A stretch of 64,000 nt of DNA from Gemmatimonas aurantiaca T-27 (lineage in GTDB: Bacteria; Gemmatimonadota; Gemmatimonadetes; Gemmatimonadales; Gemmatimonadaceae): positions 372,001 through 436,000 of the forward strand of contig NC_012489.1 of the NCBI RefSeq assembly GCF_000010305.1, read 5' to 3'. Below the pieces are notes generated by a model that ran no database searches, had not been told where the DNA came from, and saw nothing but the letters and a program-made list of their open reading frames with translations. A program made the position numbers and the translations under genes. Position 1 is the first letter of the stretch. Each line of letters starts with the position of its first letter. Of the stretch, positions 41,952 to 53,195 are shown piece after piece.

Positions 41952-42464
41952 ATGGGAATCATCGCGCCGGCGCGAGCCGTGGAGCGGGTGGTCGGCGTCG
42001 CCGACCTCAAGGTGTCGAATACGGCAGGTGAGCGCATCATCACGTACGCTCTGGGCAGTTGCCTGGGGATCGTGATCCACGATCCAGTGGTGGGTGTCGC
42101 GGGCATGTTGCACGTGATGCTACCGACGGGAACGATCGATCCGGTGAAGATGCAGGACAAGCCGGCGATGTTCGTGGACAGTGGGGTGCCCATGCTGTTC
42201 AAGGAGTGCTACAAACTGGGTGCGAAGAAGGAACGCATGCAGGTGAAGGTTGCGGGTGGGGCGCACGCCGGGGCCTGTGAAGAGGATGATCGCTTCCAGA
42301 TCGGCAAGCGCAACATGATCGCGCTGCGCAAGCTCCTGTGGAAGAACGGTGTGATGGTGCACGCCCATGATACGGGTGGTGTTCAGACGTCGCGCACAAT
42401 GTGGGTCGATGTGACCTCGGGTGAGGTCACGCTCAAGATCAACGGTACCGAAAGCAAGCTCTGA
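41952..42464 (+). CDS. cheD: CheD, receptor glutamine deamidase
   Basis: The protein is 170 residues from MGIIAPARAV. Catalytic Cys is in TYALGSCLGIVIHD and His in GVAGMLHVMLP. KVAGGAHAG and VHAHDTGGVQTSRTMWVDV are family landmarks. CheD deamidates receptor glutamines, and in CheC/CheX-bearing bacteria it also links to the phosphatase. It lies between cheR and a response regulator. Confidence 0.94.
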   Translation: MGIIAPARAVERVVGVADLKVSNTAGERIITYALGSCLGIVIHDPVVGVAGMLHVMLPTGTIDPVKMQDKPAMFVDSGVPMLFKECYKLGAKKERMQVKVAGGAHAGACEEDDRFQIGKRNMIALRKLLWKNGVMVHAHDTGGVQTSRTMWVDVTSGEVTLKINGTESKL

Positions 42465-42855
42465 AGAGCGGACTGACGCATGGCCTTCAACGTTCTGGTA
42501 GTGGACGACAGTGCCGTCATGAGGCAGATGGTCGTCCGGACATTGCGAATGAGTGGACTTCCCCTGGGCCAGGTGCATGAAGCCGGCAATGGTGAGGAAG
42601 GACTCTTTACGCTGCAGGAGCAGTGGGTCGACCTGCTGCTGCTGGATATCAACATGCCCGTCATGAATGGCGAGGAGATGCTGCGGCGTCTGCGTGCCAA
42701 TCCCGAGACGGAGCAACTGCCGGTGATCGTGGTCTCCACGGAAGGCAGTGAAACACGATTGCATGCGCTGCAGGAACTTGGCGCCGCGATCGTGCGCAAA
42801 CCCTTCGCGCCAGAGACGCTGCGCGACACCATTCTGCGTATAACGGGAGTCACCG

Positions 42856-44486
<1,631 letters not shown>

Positions 44487-44510
44487 CGAGCTTCCGGAAG
44501 ACCACCATAA

Positions 44511-44552
44511 AAACAGCACGCGGCGACCGGGTCTGGTCGCCGCGTGCTGTTT
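44511..44552. terminator. Bidirectional terminator between cheB and the histidine kinase gene
   Basis: A perfect 18-bp stem, AAACAGCACGCGGCGACC and its complement, has a GGGTCT loop, flanked by A-rich and T-rich ends. It serves the two convergent genes. Confidence 0.9.
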
Positions 44553-44585
44553 GTACGTCTGGCCTGTGGTGTTCGGCGGCCCGCG

Positions 44586-45281
44586 TCAGTTGGCGGCCGG
44601 CATCTCCAGGCGCACCGTGGTGCGGCCGTCCTCGCGCTCGAAGGCAATGGACCCGTTCACCACTTCGAGGAACGCGGCAACCAGTGCCAGGCCGATGCCC
44701 GCGCCGCGCACGCCCTGTTTGCCAGACACAAACGGCTCCATCACCTGATCGCCGAGCGATGTGGACACACCGCTGCCGGTATCGGTCACCGTGACTTCGA
44801 CGCGATCACCGAGCGCCTGCACCGCCACCGTGATACGGGACTCCGGTGGCGCTGCCTCATGGGCATTCAGGAGCACCTCCGCCATGACATCCCGCCACCA
44901 GATCTGGTCGGCCAGGATGGAGACCCCGGGGGCGAGCGACATCGCGACCTCGCGAGTCGGATGTTCGCGGCCGAACTGCTCGACGGCTTCCGCGATACCA
45001 CTGCTCACGTCCATCGGCACCCGACGCATCGCACCGGCCCGGGCGAATCGTGTCACCCGGGCGAGGTATTGCACCATGCTCTCTGCCGCCCGCTGGATCT
45101 CACTGACGTCAGCATACGTCGACGAATCCGGCGGCAGTTCCGACAGTAGCAGCTCGCTGTAGGTCCGCACGACCGTGGAAAAGTTGTTCAGGTCATGCGA
45201 AATCCGCCTCGCGAAACGCACCAGCGTTTCATTCGATGCGGTATTTGTGGGAGACGGCATAGAACCCGTAGAATATGGCAT
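44586..45281 (-). CDS. Soluble histidine kinase without a sensor domain
   Basis: The protein is 231 residues from MPYSTGSMPS. There is no membrane segment or PAS domain. The phospho-acceptor helix is RFARRISHDLNNFSTVV (H-D/E-LNN type, as in NtrB-like kinases). The ATPase domain has AEVLLNAHEAAPP (N box), VTDTGSGVSTSLGDQVMEPF (G1/F box) and GAGIGLALVAAFLEV (G2). It may be the partner of the sigma-54 activator at 13631, as FlrB/FleS kinases are for FlrC/FleR; this rests on its place beside the chemotaxis genes. Other ATG starts exist at 45260, and a TTG at 45293. Confidence 0.88.
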   Translation of the reverse strand: MPYSTGSMPSPTNTASNETLVRFARRISHDLNNFSTVVRTYSELLLSELPPDSSTYADVSEIQRAAESMVQYLARVTRFARAGAMRRVPMDVSSGIAEAVEQFGREHPTREVAMSLAPGVSILADQIWWRDVMAEVLLNAHEAAPPESRITVAVQALGDRVEVTVTDTGSGVSTSLGDQVMEPFVSGKQGVRGAGIGLALVAAFLEVVNGSIAFEREDGRTTVRLEMPAAN

Positions 45282-45337
45282 CTTGCAGTCCAACCAACAG
45301 CGTCGTCAGTCGGTCTCTTTTCTTCTTGGAGTTAAAC

Positions 45338-45949
45338 GTGTCCGTTCCCGCCGCACGCCCCGCCTTTGGTCTTATCAGCGTCGCCCTCACGGCCCTGCTG
45401 CTGCCCCTGGCGACCGCCACAGCCCAAAAGGCTCCGCCGGTTGCCGAACAGATTGCTGCTGCCGTGTTGGCGCTGCCCACCGAAATGCGGGATGGCGCAG
45501 GAGTTCTCGGATATAAGACGGTCGGCAAGCTCGAAGTTCTCCGCCCCACCAAAAATGGCATGCTCTGTCTGGCCGACGATCCGGCCGAAGAGCAGTTCCA
45601 TGTGTCCTGCTACGCCGACTCCATGGACCCCTTCATGGCCCGTGGCCGCTCTCTCCGTCTGCAGGGCACCACTGGCGCCCAGGTGGACACCGTGCGGTTT
45701 GCCGAAGTGAAGTCCGGCAAGATCAAGATGCCCACGCAGCCTGCCGCGTTGTATCAGATCTTCGGTGCGAAGGACGCCTATGATGCCGCGTCCAACACCG
45801 TGAAGAATGGCCGCAGCTTGTTCGTGGTGTACATCCCCTTCGCTACCCCACAGAGCACCGGACTCTCCACCACACCGTCAGACACCAAGCCGTGGCTGAT
45901 GCTCCCGGGCACCGCCAAGGCGCACATCATGTTCACCTCGAAGATGTAA
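45338..45949 (+). CDS. Secreted protein of unknown function
   Basis: The protein is 203 residues with a GTG start after TTGGAG. A clear signal peptide (AFGLISVALTALLLPLATAT, cleavage near AQK) precedes a mature part without recognisable motifs. It contains one Cys pair in GMLCLADDPAEEQFHVSCYA and a hydrophobic end GTAKAHIMFTSKM. It is exported to the periplasm or beyond. Its stop overlaps the next start by one base. Function not assigned. Confidence 0.75.
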   Translation: MSVPAARPAFGLISVALTALLLPLATATAQKAPPVAEQIAAAVLALPTEMRDGAGVLGYKTVGKLEVLRPTKNGMLCLADDPAEEQFHVSCYADSMDPFMARGRSLRLQGTTGAQVDTVRFAEVKSGKIKMPTQPAALYQIFGAKDAYDAASNTVKNGRSLFVVYIPFATPQSTGLSTTPSDTKPWLMLPGTAKAHIMFTSKM

Positions 45950-46680
45950 TGTCTCCCGCAAAGAAGCGGACGAGTGTCTCCGTGCGGGACGTTTCAGCTC
46001 CCGCACCCGCTTCGGCGATTGCCAAGCCACTGACCACCCGTCGACTCACGCAGGCGATCGCCGAGCTTTCCGAGCGAGATACTCGGCTTGGCGCGGCGAT
46101 TGCCGCCGTGGGGCCCTGCACGCTGCTGCCCCGTACCGAAGGGACACACTTCGGGCACCTCGCCCGCAACATCGTGTATCAGCAACTCTCCGGGTCCGCC
46201 GCTACGACGATTCACGGACGTTTCCTGAAACACGTGTCGGCGCATCTCGGTGTGGAAACCGAGCACCCGACGCCGGAGTCGGTGCTCGGGATCGACGATG
46301 ACGCGCTGCGCGGATGTGGTCTGTCGGTGGCCAAAGTGCGGGCCATCAAGGACCTCGCGCAGCATGTCATCGACGGGCGGCTACCGCTCGATCGCCTCGA
46401 TGTCATGTCGGATCAGGAGATCATTGACGCGCTGGTCCCGGTCCGTGGGATTGGTCCGTGGACGGCCCAGATGTTTCTGATGTTCCGACTGGGTCGCCCC
46501 GATGTGTTGCCGGTGCTCGATCTTGGCGTGCGCAAAGGAGCACAGCGCATCTATCGCACGAGGGCCCTTCCGGACGCGGCACGCCTCGAGAAGATCGCAA
46601 AGACCTGGCGGCCGTGGGCGAGCGTGGCCAGTTGGTATTGCTGGCGGGTGCTCGATCTCGAAGACGCTGGCGGTTGGTGA
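45949..46680 (+). CDS. DNA-3-methyladenine glycosylase, AlkA-like HhH-GPD protein
   Basis: The protein is 243 residues from MSPAKKRTSV. The core is HFGHLARNIVYQQLSGSAAT, then the helix-hairpin-helix LVPVRGIGPWTAQMFLMFRL and the catalytic Asp in DVLPVLDLGVRKG. These match AlkA/MAG-type glycosylases that remove alkylated purines in base-excision repair. The first 30 residues are loose and basic. It overlaps the preceding gene by one base, though the two are functionally unrelated. Confidence 0.92.
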   Translation: MSPAKKRTSVSVRDVSAPAPASAIAKPLTTRRLTQAIAELSERDTRLGAAIAAVGPCTLLPRTEGTHFGHLARNIVYQQLSGSAATTIHGRFLKHVSAHLGVETEHPTPESVLGIDDDALRGCGLSVAKVRAIKDLAQHVIDGRLPLDRLDVMSDQEIIDALVPVRGIGPWTAQMFLMFRLGRPDVLPVLDLGVRKGAQRIYRTRALPDAARLEKIAKTWRPWASVASWYCWRVLDLEDAGGW

Positions 46681-46707
46681 CGGCACACACTCGGCACGGG
46701 AACATCG

Positions 46708-48114
46708 ATGGACGACAGGCGCGACGAAACATCCAGCGAAGCGCACGGTGAGTTCGTTCGGCGGGTGCACACGCCGGTGTCCGTCGAAGAGCTCTTTGCC
46801 TGGCACGAGCGACCGGGCGCGTTTCAGCGACTGTCGCCACCGTGGGAAGACATGGAACTGCTGGTGCCGCATGAAGGCATTCACGACGGTGCACGCGTCA
46901 CCGTGCGCATGCACACCGGCCCGGTGCCATCCACGTGGCGCATCGAACACCGCGACTATGTCGCCAATCGACAGTTTCGCGATGTGCAGCTCGAAGGTCC
47001 GTTCGACGAGTGGGTGCATACCCACCGTTTCGAAGCGGACGGACGTGGCAGTGTCCTCGAGGACCATATCCGCTATGCGTTGCCCCTTGGTGTCGTCGGT
47101 GAGATGGCCGCCGGATGGTTCACCCGGGATACCCTCGATCGGGTTTTCACCTACCGCCATCGTTTGCTCGTGAATGATCTGGCACGACATGCGGCCTACG
47201 CGGAACGGCCACGTCTGCGCATTGCCATCACCGGTGCGAGCGGATTCATCGGCACCCAACTGTCGGCGTTTCTGACCACTGGTGGTCACGAGGTTGTGCG
47301 CATTGGTCGTGGCGACGTACGGCCTGGCGTGGTGGATGTCGCCTGGAATCCCGAGCGCGGACAATTGGATCCCCGTGCGCTCGAGGGCATCGACGCCGTG
47401 GTGCATCTGGCTGGTGCATCCATCGCGGATCGGTGGACCAAGGCACATCGTGAGGCCATCCGATCGAGTCGGGTGGAGGGCACGTCGCTGTTGGCGCATA
47501 CGTTGGCACAGCTCGATCGCAAACCGGCGGTGTTGCTCAGCGGGTCGGCCATCGGGTATTACGGCGACCGCCGTGACGAGGTGCTCGATGAATCGAGTGT
47601 GCCCGGCGACGACTACCTCGCACAGACGGCCGTCTTGTGGGAAGGTGCGACCGCACCTGCTGAACGCGCCGGTATTCGTGTGGTGCATTTGCGCACCGGC
47701 ATTGTGCAGGGGGCTCGTGGAGGCGCTCTTGCCAAGCTGGCGCCCCTCTTCCGTTGGGGGGTCGGCGGGAAGCTCGGCGACGGTTCGCAGTGGATGAGCC
47801 CCATCGCGTTGTCCGATCACATGGCCGCGGTGCACTTCTGCCTCATGGAAGGTGCGGTGCGCGGGCCGGTCAATCTGGTCATTCCCGAAGCCGTCACCAA
47901 CGACGAGTACACGCGTGTGATGGGGGAGGTGCTGCATCGCCCGACCTTGGCCACCGCACCGGCTTTTGCCTTGCGGATGGTGCTGGGGGCTGAAATGGCC
48001 GACCTGACCGTGTTGGCCAGTCAGCGGGTCCGTCCTGGCGTGCTCGAACGTGCGGGGTTCCGGTGGGACTTTCCAGAACTGGAAGGCATGCTGCGTTTCG
48101 AGCTGGGCGCGTAG
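46708..48114 (+). CDS. Fusion of SRPBCC domain with TIGR01777-type NAD epimerase (YfcH-like)
   Basis: The protein is 468 residues. Residues about 14-160 form an SRPBCC/polyketide-cyclase-like domain (FVRRVHTPVSVEELFAWHER, RPGAFQRLSPPWEDMELL). Residues about 168-468 are a YfcH-type epimerase with LRIAITGASGFIGTQLSAFL, VVHLAGASIADRWTKAHREA, IGYYGDRRDEVLDESSVPGD and a C-terminal RPTLATAPAFALRMVLGAEM. This fusion is known in other bacteria and is not new. The substrate is unknown. It stands alone on the plus strand. Confidence 0.9.
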   Translation: MDDRRDETSSEAHGEFVRRVHTPVSVEELFAWHERPGAFQRLSPPWEDMELLVPHEGIHDGARVTVRMHTGPVPSTWRIEHRDYVANRQFRDVQLEGPFDEWVHTHRFEADGRGSVLEDHIRYALPLGVVGEMAAGWFTRDTLDRVFTYRHRLLVNDLARHAAYAERPRLRIAITGASGFIGTQLSAFLTTGGHEVVRIGRGDVRPGVVDVAWNPERGQLDPRALEGIDAVVHLAGASIADRWTKAHREAIRSSRVEGTSLLAHTLAQLDRKPAVLLSGSAIGYYGDRRDEVLDESSVPGDDYLAQTAVLWEGATAPAERAGIRVVHLRTGIVQGARGGALAKLAPLFRWGVGGKLGDGSQWMSPIALSDHMAAVHFCLMEGAVRGPVNLVIPEAVTNDEYTRVMGEVLHRPTLATAPAFALRMVLGAEMADLTVLASQRVRPGVLERAGFRWDFPELEGMLRFELGA

Positions 48115-48273
48115 GACAACGCGAACGCCGAGCGCCTCTCCATTCGCCACCGGTCAGCCTTCACGCCAGCGGACTCATGGGGAACATAGGGTGCACGGGC
48201 AGACGATGGTCTCTATCGTTCAGAGAGAGTGGGTGAATCCCAATAGCATGACCAGCGTCAATTGAGGTGGATC

Positions 48274-49725
48274 ATGGCATGTTGTCTGCCGTTCGCGTAC
48301 CCGCGAGTTCGCAGGATGCTGATTCCCGCATTCGCGGTGTGTGTTGCCATCCTCGGTGCACCCTCTGCGGCCATTGCACAGGCGCACATCCAGGGCATTG
48401 TGCTGGATTCGTTACGAACGCGCGCGCCGCTGGTCGGTGCCACCGTGGTGATCGTCGAGCAGAATCGCTACACGACGAGTGATTCACTGGGACGCTTTCG
48501 ATTTGACGGTGTGCCGCTTGGGCGCGCCACGCTGGGCGTGTTGCACCCGTTGCTCGATTCGCTCGATTTGCAGTTGCCGCCCACGGCCGTCGACGTTGTG
48601 GCCTCGGGCGCCGTGGCCACGGTGACGATCCCACCGGCCGTGCGCATGTATGCGCAACTGTGCGCCGATGGACGCGACAACGATGGCGGGGTCATAGTTG
48701 GGCGGGTGCGTGATATCGACGATGGCACGCCGATCGTCGGGGCGGCCGTGGCCACCGAGTGGTTGGAGTACACGGTGGGGTCGAACGGCTCAACGCCGAA
48801 GGGCGTCGCGATGGCGGCACGCTCCGACGCCAAGGGCATGTTTGTATTGTGCAATGTACCGACGCAGGTGCCTCTGTCGGTGCGGGTACGGCACAATGGC
48901 GTGGTGGCCGGGCCGTCGCGTGTCGTGCTCGACGATCGTTTGCTGGGGCGGACCGAGTTGGGGATGAGCCTGCGAGACACGGCGGCGCGTCATGTGAGTG
49001 TGGTGGATTCCATCATATCGCGCGACAACGTCCGTGGTACGGCGATGCTGCGTGGTCGCATTCTTCGGGCGGACCGTTCGCCGGCTGCGTTCGCGGCTGT
49101 CGGTGTCATAGGCACGGGTCGGGTGACCCGCGCGGACAGTAGCGGCCTATTCAGCCTGGAAGGCATCGCCGCAGGTACTCGAACCATCGATATCCGTTCG
49201 GTCGGATCTTTGCCGACGCTGCAGAGTCTGGAGTTTGCCACCGGCGCTGTGCTGGATACCAGCTTCGTGCTCGCGCCATTGCCGCAGATACTGCCGACGT
49301 TGAAGACATCCGAGCGATACCGTGCCAGTTTCGAACAGGCAGGATTCTATGATCGGCGGCGGATGGGACTTGGTGCCTTCGTGACGGAAAGCGATATCCG
49401 TCGGCATGGCGCCGTGGATCTGACGAACGCTCTCATTGGAGTCCGGGGCATCCGGGTGGATGGAGGCGTAGTCCGTGGAATGCCGTACATGCGCGGCTTT
49501 GGCCAGTCGACCTGTATTCCGGTGTTCTTTGTCGACGGTCTGCGGTTCCTGGTGGATGGCCCGTGGCCGGGGCCTGGTGTCGTCTACCCATACAGTGATC
49601 TGCTCGGTGTCATACCCGGATCACAGATCAAAGGCATTGAAGTGTACGCCAGCGCCGGCAGTATTCCGCCGCAGTATCACGTGCCTGCCGAGGGATGCGG
49701 GTCCATCGTGATCTGGACCCGTTGA
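48274..49725 (+). CDS. Exported protein with carboxypeptidase-regulatory-like domains and a TonB-plug-like end
   Basis: The protein is 483 residues. A signal peptide (LIPAFAVCVAILGAPSAAIA) is followed by beta-sandwich segments starting AHIQGIVLDSLRTRAPLVGA, VIVGRVRDIDDGTPIVGAAV and AMLRGRILRADRSPAAFAAV. The final 120 residues (FVTESDIRRHGAVDLTNALI, GVRGIRVDGGVVRGMPYMRG, CIPVFFVDGLRF) resemble a TonB-receptor plug, but there is no beta-barrel. Such stand-alone proteins are abundant in Gemmatimonadota. The ATG at 48274 follows GAGGTGG; a TTG four codons earlier is less likely. Confidence 0.82.
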   Translation: MACCLPFAYPRVRRMLIPAFAVCVAILGAPSAAIAQAHIQGIVLDSLRTRAPLVGATVVIVEQNRYTTSDSLGRFRFDGVPLGRATLGVLHPLLDSLDLQLPPTAVDVVASGAVATVTIPPAVRMYAQLCADGRDNDGGVIVGRVRDIDDGTPIVGAAVATEWLEYTVGSNGSTPKGVAMAARSDAKGMFVLCNVPTQVPLSVRVRHNGVVAGPSRVVLDDRLLGRTELGMSLRDTAARHVSVVDSIISRDNVRGTAMLRGRILRADRSPAAFAAVGVIGTGRVTRADSSGLFSLEGIAAGTRTIDIRSVGSLPTLQSLEFATGAVLDTSFVLAPLPQILPTLKTSERYRASFEQAGFYDRRRMGLGAFVTESDIRRHGAVDLTNALIGVRGIRVDGGVVRGMPYMRGFGQSTCIPVFFVDGLRFLVDGPWPGPGVVYPYSDLLGVIPGSQIKGIEVYASAGSIPPQYHVPAEGCGSIVIWTR

Positions 49726-49735
49726 TACGCTTGGG

Positions 49736-50815
49736 TCAGCGAAAGAACGCGTCCCGGTGCAGGTCGATGAAAGCATCATCGACAAGCTCCGGGTGCAGGG
49801 TCTGCAGCCGTGTCAGAAGGTCCGCCTGACCCGACGAGAGTTGCTCGTGCGTGTCGAAGGTCCAGGTGCCACGCACCAACCCCTGTCGGCGGAGCACCTC
49901 GAGAATACCTGGCAGGCAGCCACGATACCCGTTGGCGGCATCGAAGATCACGGCATTGGCCATTGTGAGCGCCGCTCCACGTGTCAGCCACGCATTCGGT
50001 AGCGAGGTGGCACCGCTGGCGCGCCAGGCCTGAATCTCGCGCAGCATTTCCACGGCACGCGAGGTCCACACGGCCCACTGCCCGAGCAGTCCGCCGACAA
50101 AGTGCCGAGTATACGCACGGCCTCCACTGGTGACCGGCACATCGGTCACCAGATCGGGCACGATGGCATCGTCGTTGCCGGTGTACAGCGCGATGTCGTC
50201 GCGTCCGGCGTCGGCCAGTGCACGCACCACGTCCAAAGTGGCATACCGATCGAACGGCGCCACCTTGATGGCCACTACGTTTGCGATTTCCGCGAACTCC
50301 CGCCAGAACGTGTAACTCAGTCGACGACCACCAACGGCCGGCTGGAGATAGAACCCGAACAGCGGAATGGCCTCCGCGACGCGACGGCAGTGCGCAATGA
50401 TCTCGGCGTCGGTGTGCTCACGCCATGCACCCAATGACAACAGCCCGCAGTGATAGCCGAGAGACAACGCCATCTGGGCTTCGCGCAACGCCTGGGCCGT
50501 ATCGCCGATGAGCCCTGCGACACGCACGAAAGGACGTGGATCATTGGTCAGTGCCGTCGCCGCCGTTTCTGCGGCCAACTCGAGCACCGGACGATACAGG
50601 CCGATCTTGGCATCGTGGATCGGAAAGCCGGTAGTGTGCACGCCAACGGCCATGCCGCCCGCACCGGCGGCCACGTAGTAGCGCGTCAACGCCCGCTGAT
50701 GTCGCTCGTCCAACGTGCGCGAGGGCGTGAGCGCCAACGGATGGGCGGGGATCACCTGCCCCTGCTGCAAGTGCCGCCGCACGTTGAACACCGCGGTGCT
50801 GTCAGAAACGCCCAT
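49736..50815 (-). CDS. DapA-family (dihydrodipicolinate synthase-like) aldolase
   Basis: The protein is 359 residues from MGVSDSTAVF. It has a TIM-barrel with VIPAHPLALTPSRTLDERHQ, VAAGAGGMAVGVHTTGF, the Schiff-base lysine in VVAIKVAPFDRYATLD and the tyrosine in LFGFYLQPAVGG. It is longer than DapA (about 290), with an extended C-terminus, so it is probably a pyruvate-dependent aldolase or lyase of another pathway. It overlaps the next gene by 14 bases and probably works with that NAD-epimerase-like protein. Confidence 0.85.
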   Translation of the reverse strand: MGVSDSTAVFNVRRHLQQGQVIPAHPLALTPSRTLDERHQRALTRYYVAAGAGGMAVGVHTTGFPIHDAKIGLYRPVLELAAETAATALTNDPRPFVRVAGLIGDTAQALREAQMALSLGYHCGLLSLGAWREHTDAEIIAHCRRVAEAIPLFGFYLQPAVGGRRLSYTFWREFAEIANVVAIKVAPFDRYATLDVVRALADAGRDDIALYTGNDDAIVPDLVTDVPVTSGGRAYTRHFVGGLLGQWAVWTSRAVEMLREIQAWRASGATSLPNAWLTRGAALTMANAVIFDAANGYRGCLPGILEVLRRQGLVRGTWTFDTHEQLSSGQADLLTRLQTLHPELVDDAFIDLHRDAFFR

Positions 50816-51824
50816 CACGCACCTCGAATTTGGTGGGCTTGGCCAGCAGGCGACCCCCATCGCGGATCCAGCGTACCGCCCATGCGCAGAGTGTCTCCAG
50901 CGGCAAGGCCTGGTGTGGCAATCGTTGCGTCAGTGCGGTCACATCCCCGATCAGCGCCTCGGTACCCTCTGCGCCACTGAAGGTCACGGGCACCTCAGCG
51001 TGGCGCGCCACACACTCGGCGATCGTCCGCACGCTGACCGTCGGGCCGGTGACATTGAGCGGCTGTTGATGGGCGTCGACCGAGGCTTCGCCAAGCGCGC
51101 GCAGCGCCAGGCGATTGGCGTCGCCCTGCCAGATGACGTTCACGTACCCGGTGTCCAGCGCCACCGGTTCGCCGTTCAGTACCTTGCGCGCCACTTCCGT
51201 GACCACACCGTAGCGCAGGTCGTTCGCATAGAACAGGCGATACAGCAACAAGGGCGAGCCCGTACGATGTGTCACGCTCTGAAACACCCGTTCGCGGCCG
51301 ATGCACGAGGCGGCATACTCGCCGTCGGGGCGCAATACATCGGTTTCACGCGAACCATCGCTTGGCAGCACCACGCGCCCGTACACATTGCCCGTGCTGA
51401 AACACACGATGCGTGATCCGGCGTAGCGCTCGGCGACATGGACGGACGCCACCACATTCTGCGTCCAGGTGCCCACGGGGTCCCCTGATGTGCCGAACTT
51501 CTGTCCGGCCAGCCACAGCACGTTTGGTGCGTGGGGCAGCGCGGCGACCGCGTGCGGGTCGGCGAGATCCGCCCGAATCACCTGCACACCCAGCGCTTCC
51601 AGAGCAGTCGCCGCGGTGGCATCGCTGAATCGCGACACCGCGATCACACGTCGTGACGTGCCGTCGAGTGCGCGCCGTGCCATGCGTACCAGCGAGGGGC
51701 CCATCTTGCCACCCGCGCCCAACACCAGCACATCGCCATCGAGCGACGTCAGCGCACTGACGGTGGCATCATCGGGTTCGGAGAGCCGTGCCTCCAGCTC
51801 CGCTTCGGTGCGCGGCGCGTTCAT
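50802..51824 (-). CDS. NAD-dependent epimerase/dehydratase-like protein
   Basis: The protein is 340 residues from MNAPRTEAEL. The Rossmann motif is VLVLGAGGKMGPSLVRMARR, followed by APNVLWLAGQKFGTSGDPVG and IVCFSTGNVYGRVV. The extended-SDR active site YxxxK is altered: the Tyr is in GEYAASCIGRE and the Lys position is Cys. It may be a binding protein or use another catalytic base. It lies between the DapA-like gene and plsC. Confidence 0.82.
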   Translation of the reverse strand: MNAPRTEAELEARLSEPDDATVSALTSLDGDVLVLGAGGKMGPSLVRMARRALDGTSRRVIAVSRFSDATAATALEALGVQVIRADLADPHAVAALPHAPNVLWLAGQKFGTSGDPVGTWTQNVVASVHVAERYAGSRIVCFSTGNVYGRVVLPSDGSRETDVLRPDGEYAASCIGRERVFQSVTHRTGSPLLLYRLFYANDLRYGVVTEVARKVLNGEPVALDTGYVNVIWQGDANRLALRALGEASVDAHQQPLNVTGPTVSVRTIAECVARHAEVPVTFSGAEGTEALIGDVTALTQRLPHQALPLETLCAWAVRWIRDGGRLLAKPTKFEVRDGRF

Positions 51825-51834
51825 GGCGGAGGGC

Positions 51835-52605
51835 TCAGGTCTCCGCGCTGTCGGTGGCGCACTTGGGCAGGCCCAGTTCGGCCGAAAGCCTACGACGCCC
51901 CGCATCGATACGTTCGCGGGTCATCTGCTTGAGCGTGCCGATATCGGCCATCGTCATGCCCTTGGTCTCGATGGGCTCCAGCATCTCGGCCAACGCCCGC
52001 GAGCGCAGGAAACGAAACGTGCCCTTGGCCATGGCGTTGCGTGTCCCGGCCACGGCGATGGGCAGGATCGGCGCGCCACTCTCGATCGCCAACCGGAAGG
52101 CGCCGTCTTTGAACGGCAGCATTTCCGATGTGCGTGAGCGGGTGCCCTCGGGGAAGATCATCACGCTCACGCGCTTTGCGAGGCGGTCCCGACACTGCGC
52201 GATGGCATCGAGCGTCGAGTCGCGATTGCCACGCACCAGCTTCACATCGCCGGCCATCTGCATCATCCAACCCATGCAGGGGATCTTGAACATCGTATCC
52301 TTGCTCAGCCACTTCATTTCCCACGGAAAGCAGCTGATGAGGAAGACGTCGGCATAGGACTCATGATTGGCGACCACGACATACGGACGTCGTGGGTCGG
52401 CCAGTCGTCCGCGGGTGTGGAAGCTCCAGAGGCCATTGATGCGGGTGGCGCAGACGGCCACGAGTCGGAATGCCCGTCCCGCCGCATACCGTCCCTTGTC
52501 GAAAGGCGCGGTGAAGGCGTACACGATGGCCACGATTGGTGTGCCGATAAGCACACACACCACGGTTTCCACCCACGCCCACCAATTCAGCACCGTACCG
52601 ATCAT
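51835..52605 (-). CDS. plsC: PlsC-type 1-acylglycerol-3-phosphate acyltransferase
   Basis: The protein is 256 residues from MIGTVLNWWA. It has an N-terminal membrane helix (about 8-30) and the acyltransferase motifs NHESYAD (NHx4D, catalytic His), RGNRDSTLD, MIFPEGTRSRTSE (FPEGT) and APILPIAVAGT. It makes phosphatidic acid at the inner membrane. An ATG at 52665 would add 20 residues and is less typical. Confidence 0.93.
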   Translation of the reverse strand: MIGTVLNWWAWVETVVCVLIGTPIVAIVYAFTAPFDKGRYAAGRAFRLVAVCATRINGLWSFHTRGRLADPRRPYVVVANHESYADVFLISCFPWEMKWLSKDTMFKIPCMGWMMQMAGDVKLVRGNRDSTLDAIAQCRDRLAKRVSVMIFPEGTRSRTSEMLPFKDGAFRLAIESGAPILPIAVAGTRNAMAKGTFRFLRSRALAEMLEPIETKGMTMADIGTLKQMTRERIDAGRRRLSAELGLPKCATDSAET

Positions 52606-52618
52606 ATCAGGGAGTTCA

Positions 52619-53083
52619 TCAAGGAGAGGGGGGCGATACAGCGGCAGGAGTTGGATCGGTGGCAAAGCGTTTGAGACGCGCCACCATGGCAGCCAGTCCC
52701 GCCTCCCGCGCGCCGAGTCCGATATCGGTCATGAGCAGCCGCACATAGTCCGACGGCAACGCCAGCGTCACCGACGGCGGCTGATCATTCACCGCCGCAA
52801 AGGTGATGGCTAGTACCGCCGCCACCGTGGGGGACTGGCGCGCGTTCACGTCGGCGTAGAAGTGCATCGTGCCGTCGGCCTGCCGTTCGGGAAAAATGTC
52901 CACCCGCGTCTGGCACTCCGGCACGGTGAACGCCGCGCGATCGAGCGTGGCGAAGCGCTCCGGCAGCGGCTCCAGCTTCTTCGACCAAGCCAGCAGCGCC
53001 TGCATCTTGTCTTCGCGGCCGAGCAGCCGGAATTGGCGCAGCGTCCTGGCAAGTGTGGGCGGGAGATCGGACGGGTCGGACAT
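52619..53083 (-). CDS. sufE: SufE-family sulfur-transfer protein
   Basis: The protein is 154 residues from MSDPSDLPPT. SufE features are TLRQFRLLGREDKMQALLAW, the cysteine segment FTVPECQTRVDIF (the acceptor Cys), and VAAVLAITFAAVNDQPPSVT. It takes persulfide sulfur from a SufS-type desulfurase for Fe-S cluster assembly. No other suf gene is nearby. A much longer open frame upstream is only antisense to the adaptor gene. Confidence 0.9.
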   Translation of the reverse strand: MSDPSDLPPTLARTLRQFRLLGREDKMQALLAWSKKLEPLPERFATLDRAAFTVPECQTRVDIFPERQADGTMHFYADVNARQSPTVAAVLAITFAAVNDQPPSVTLALPSDYVRLLMTDIGLGAREAGLAAMVARLKRFATDPTPAAVSPPSP

Positions 53084-53195
53084 GGGGTGCAACCTAACGT
53101 CACCCGCAAATGTGGGTCGAAAGTCGGTCGATGCCGCTGGCAACGGATCCCCTGCGGGGTTGCCATCACTCGGGGGGCCTGACATGCTAGGGCCC

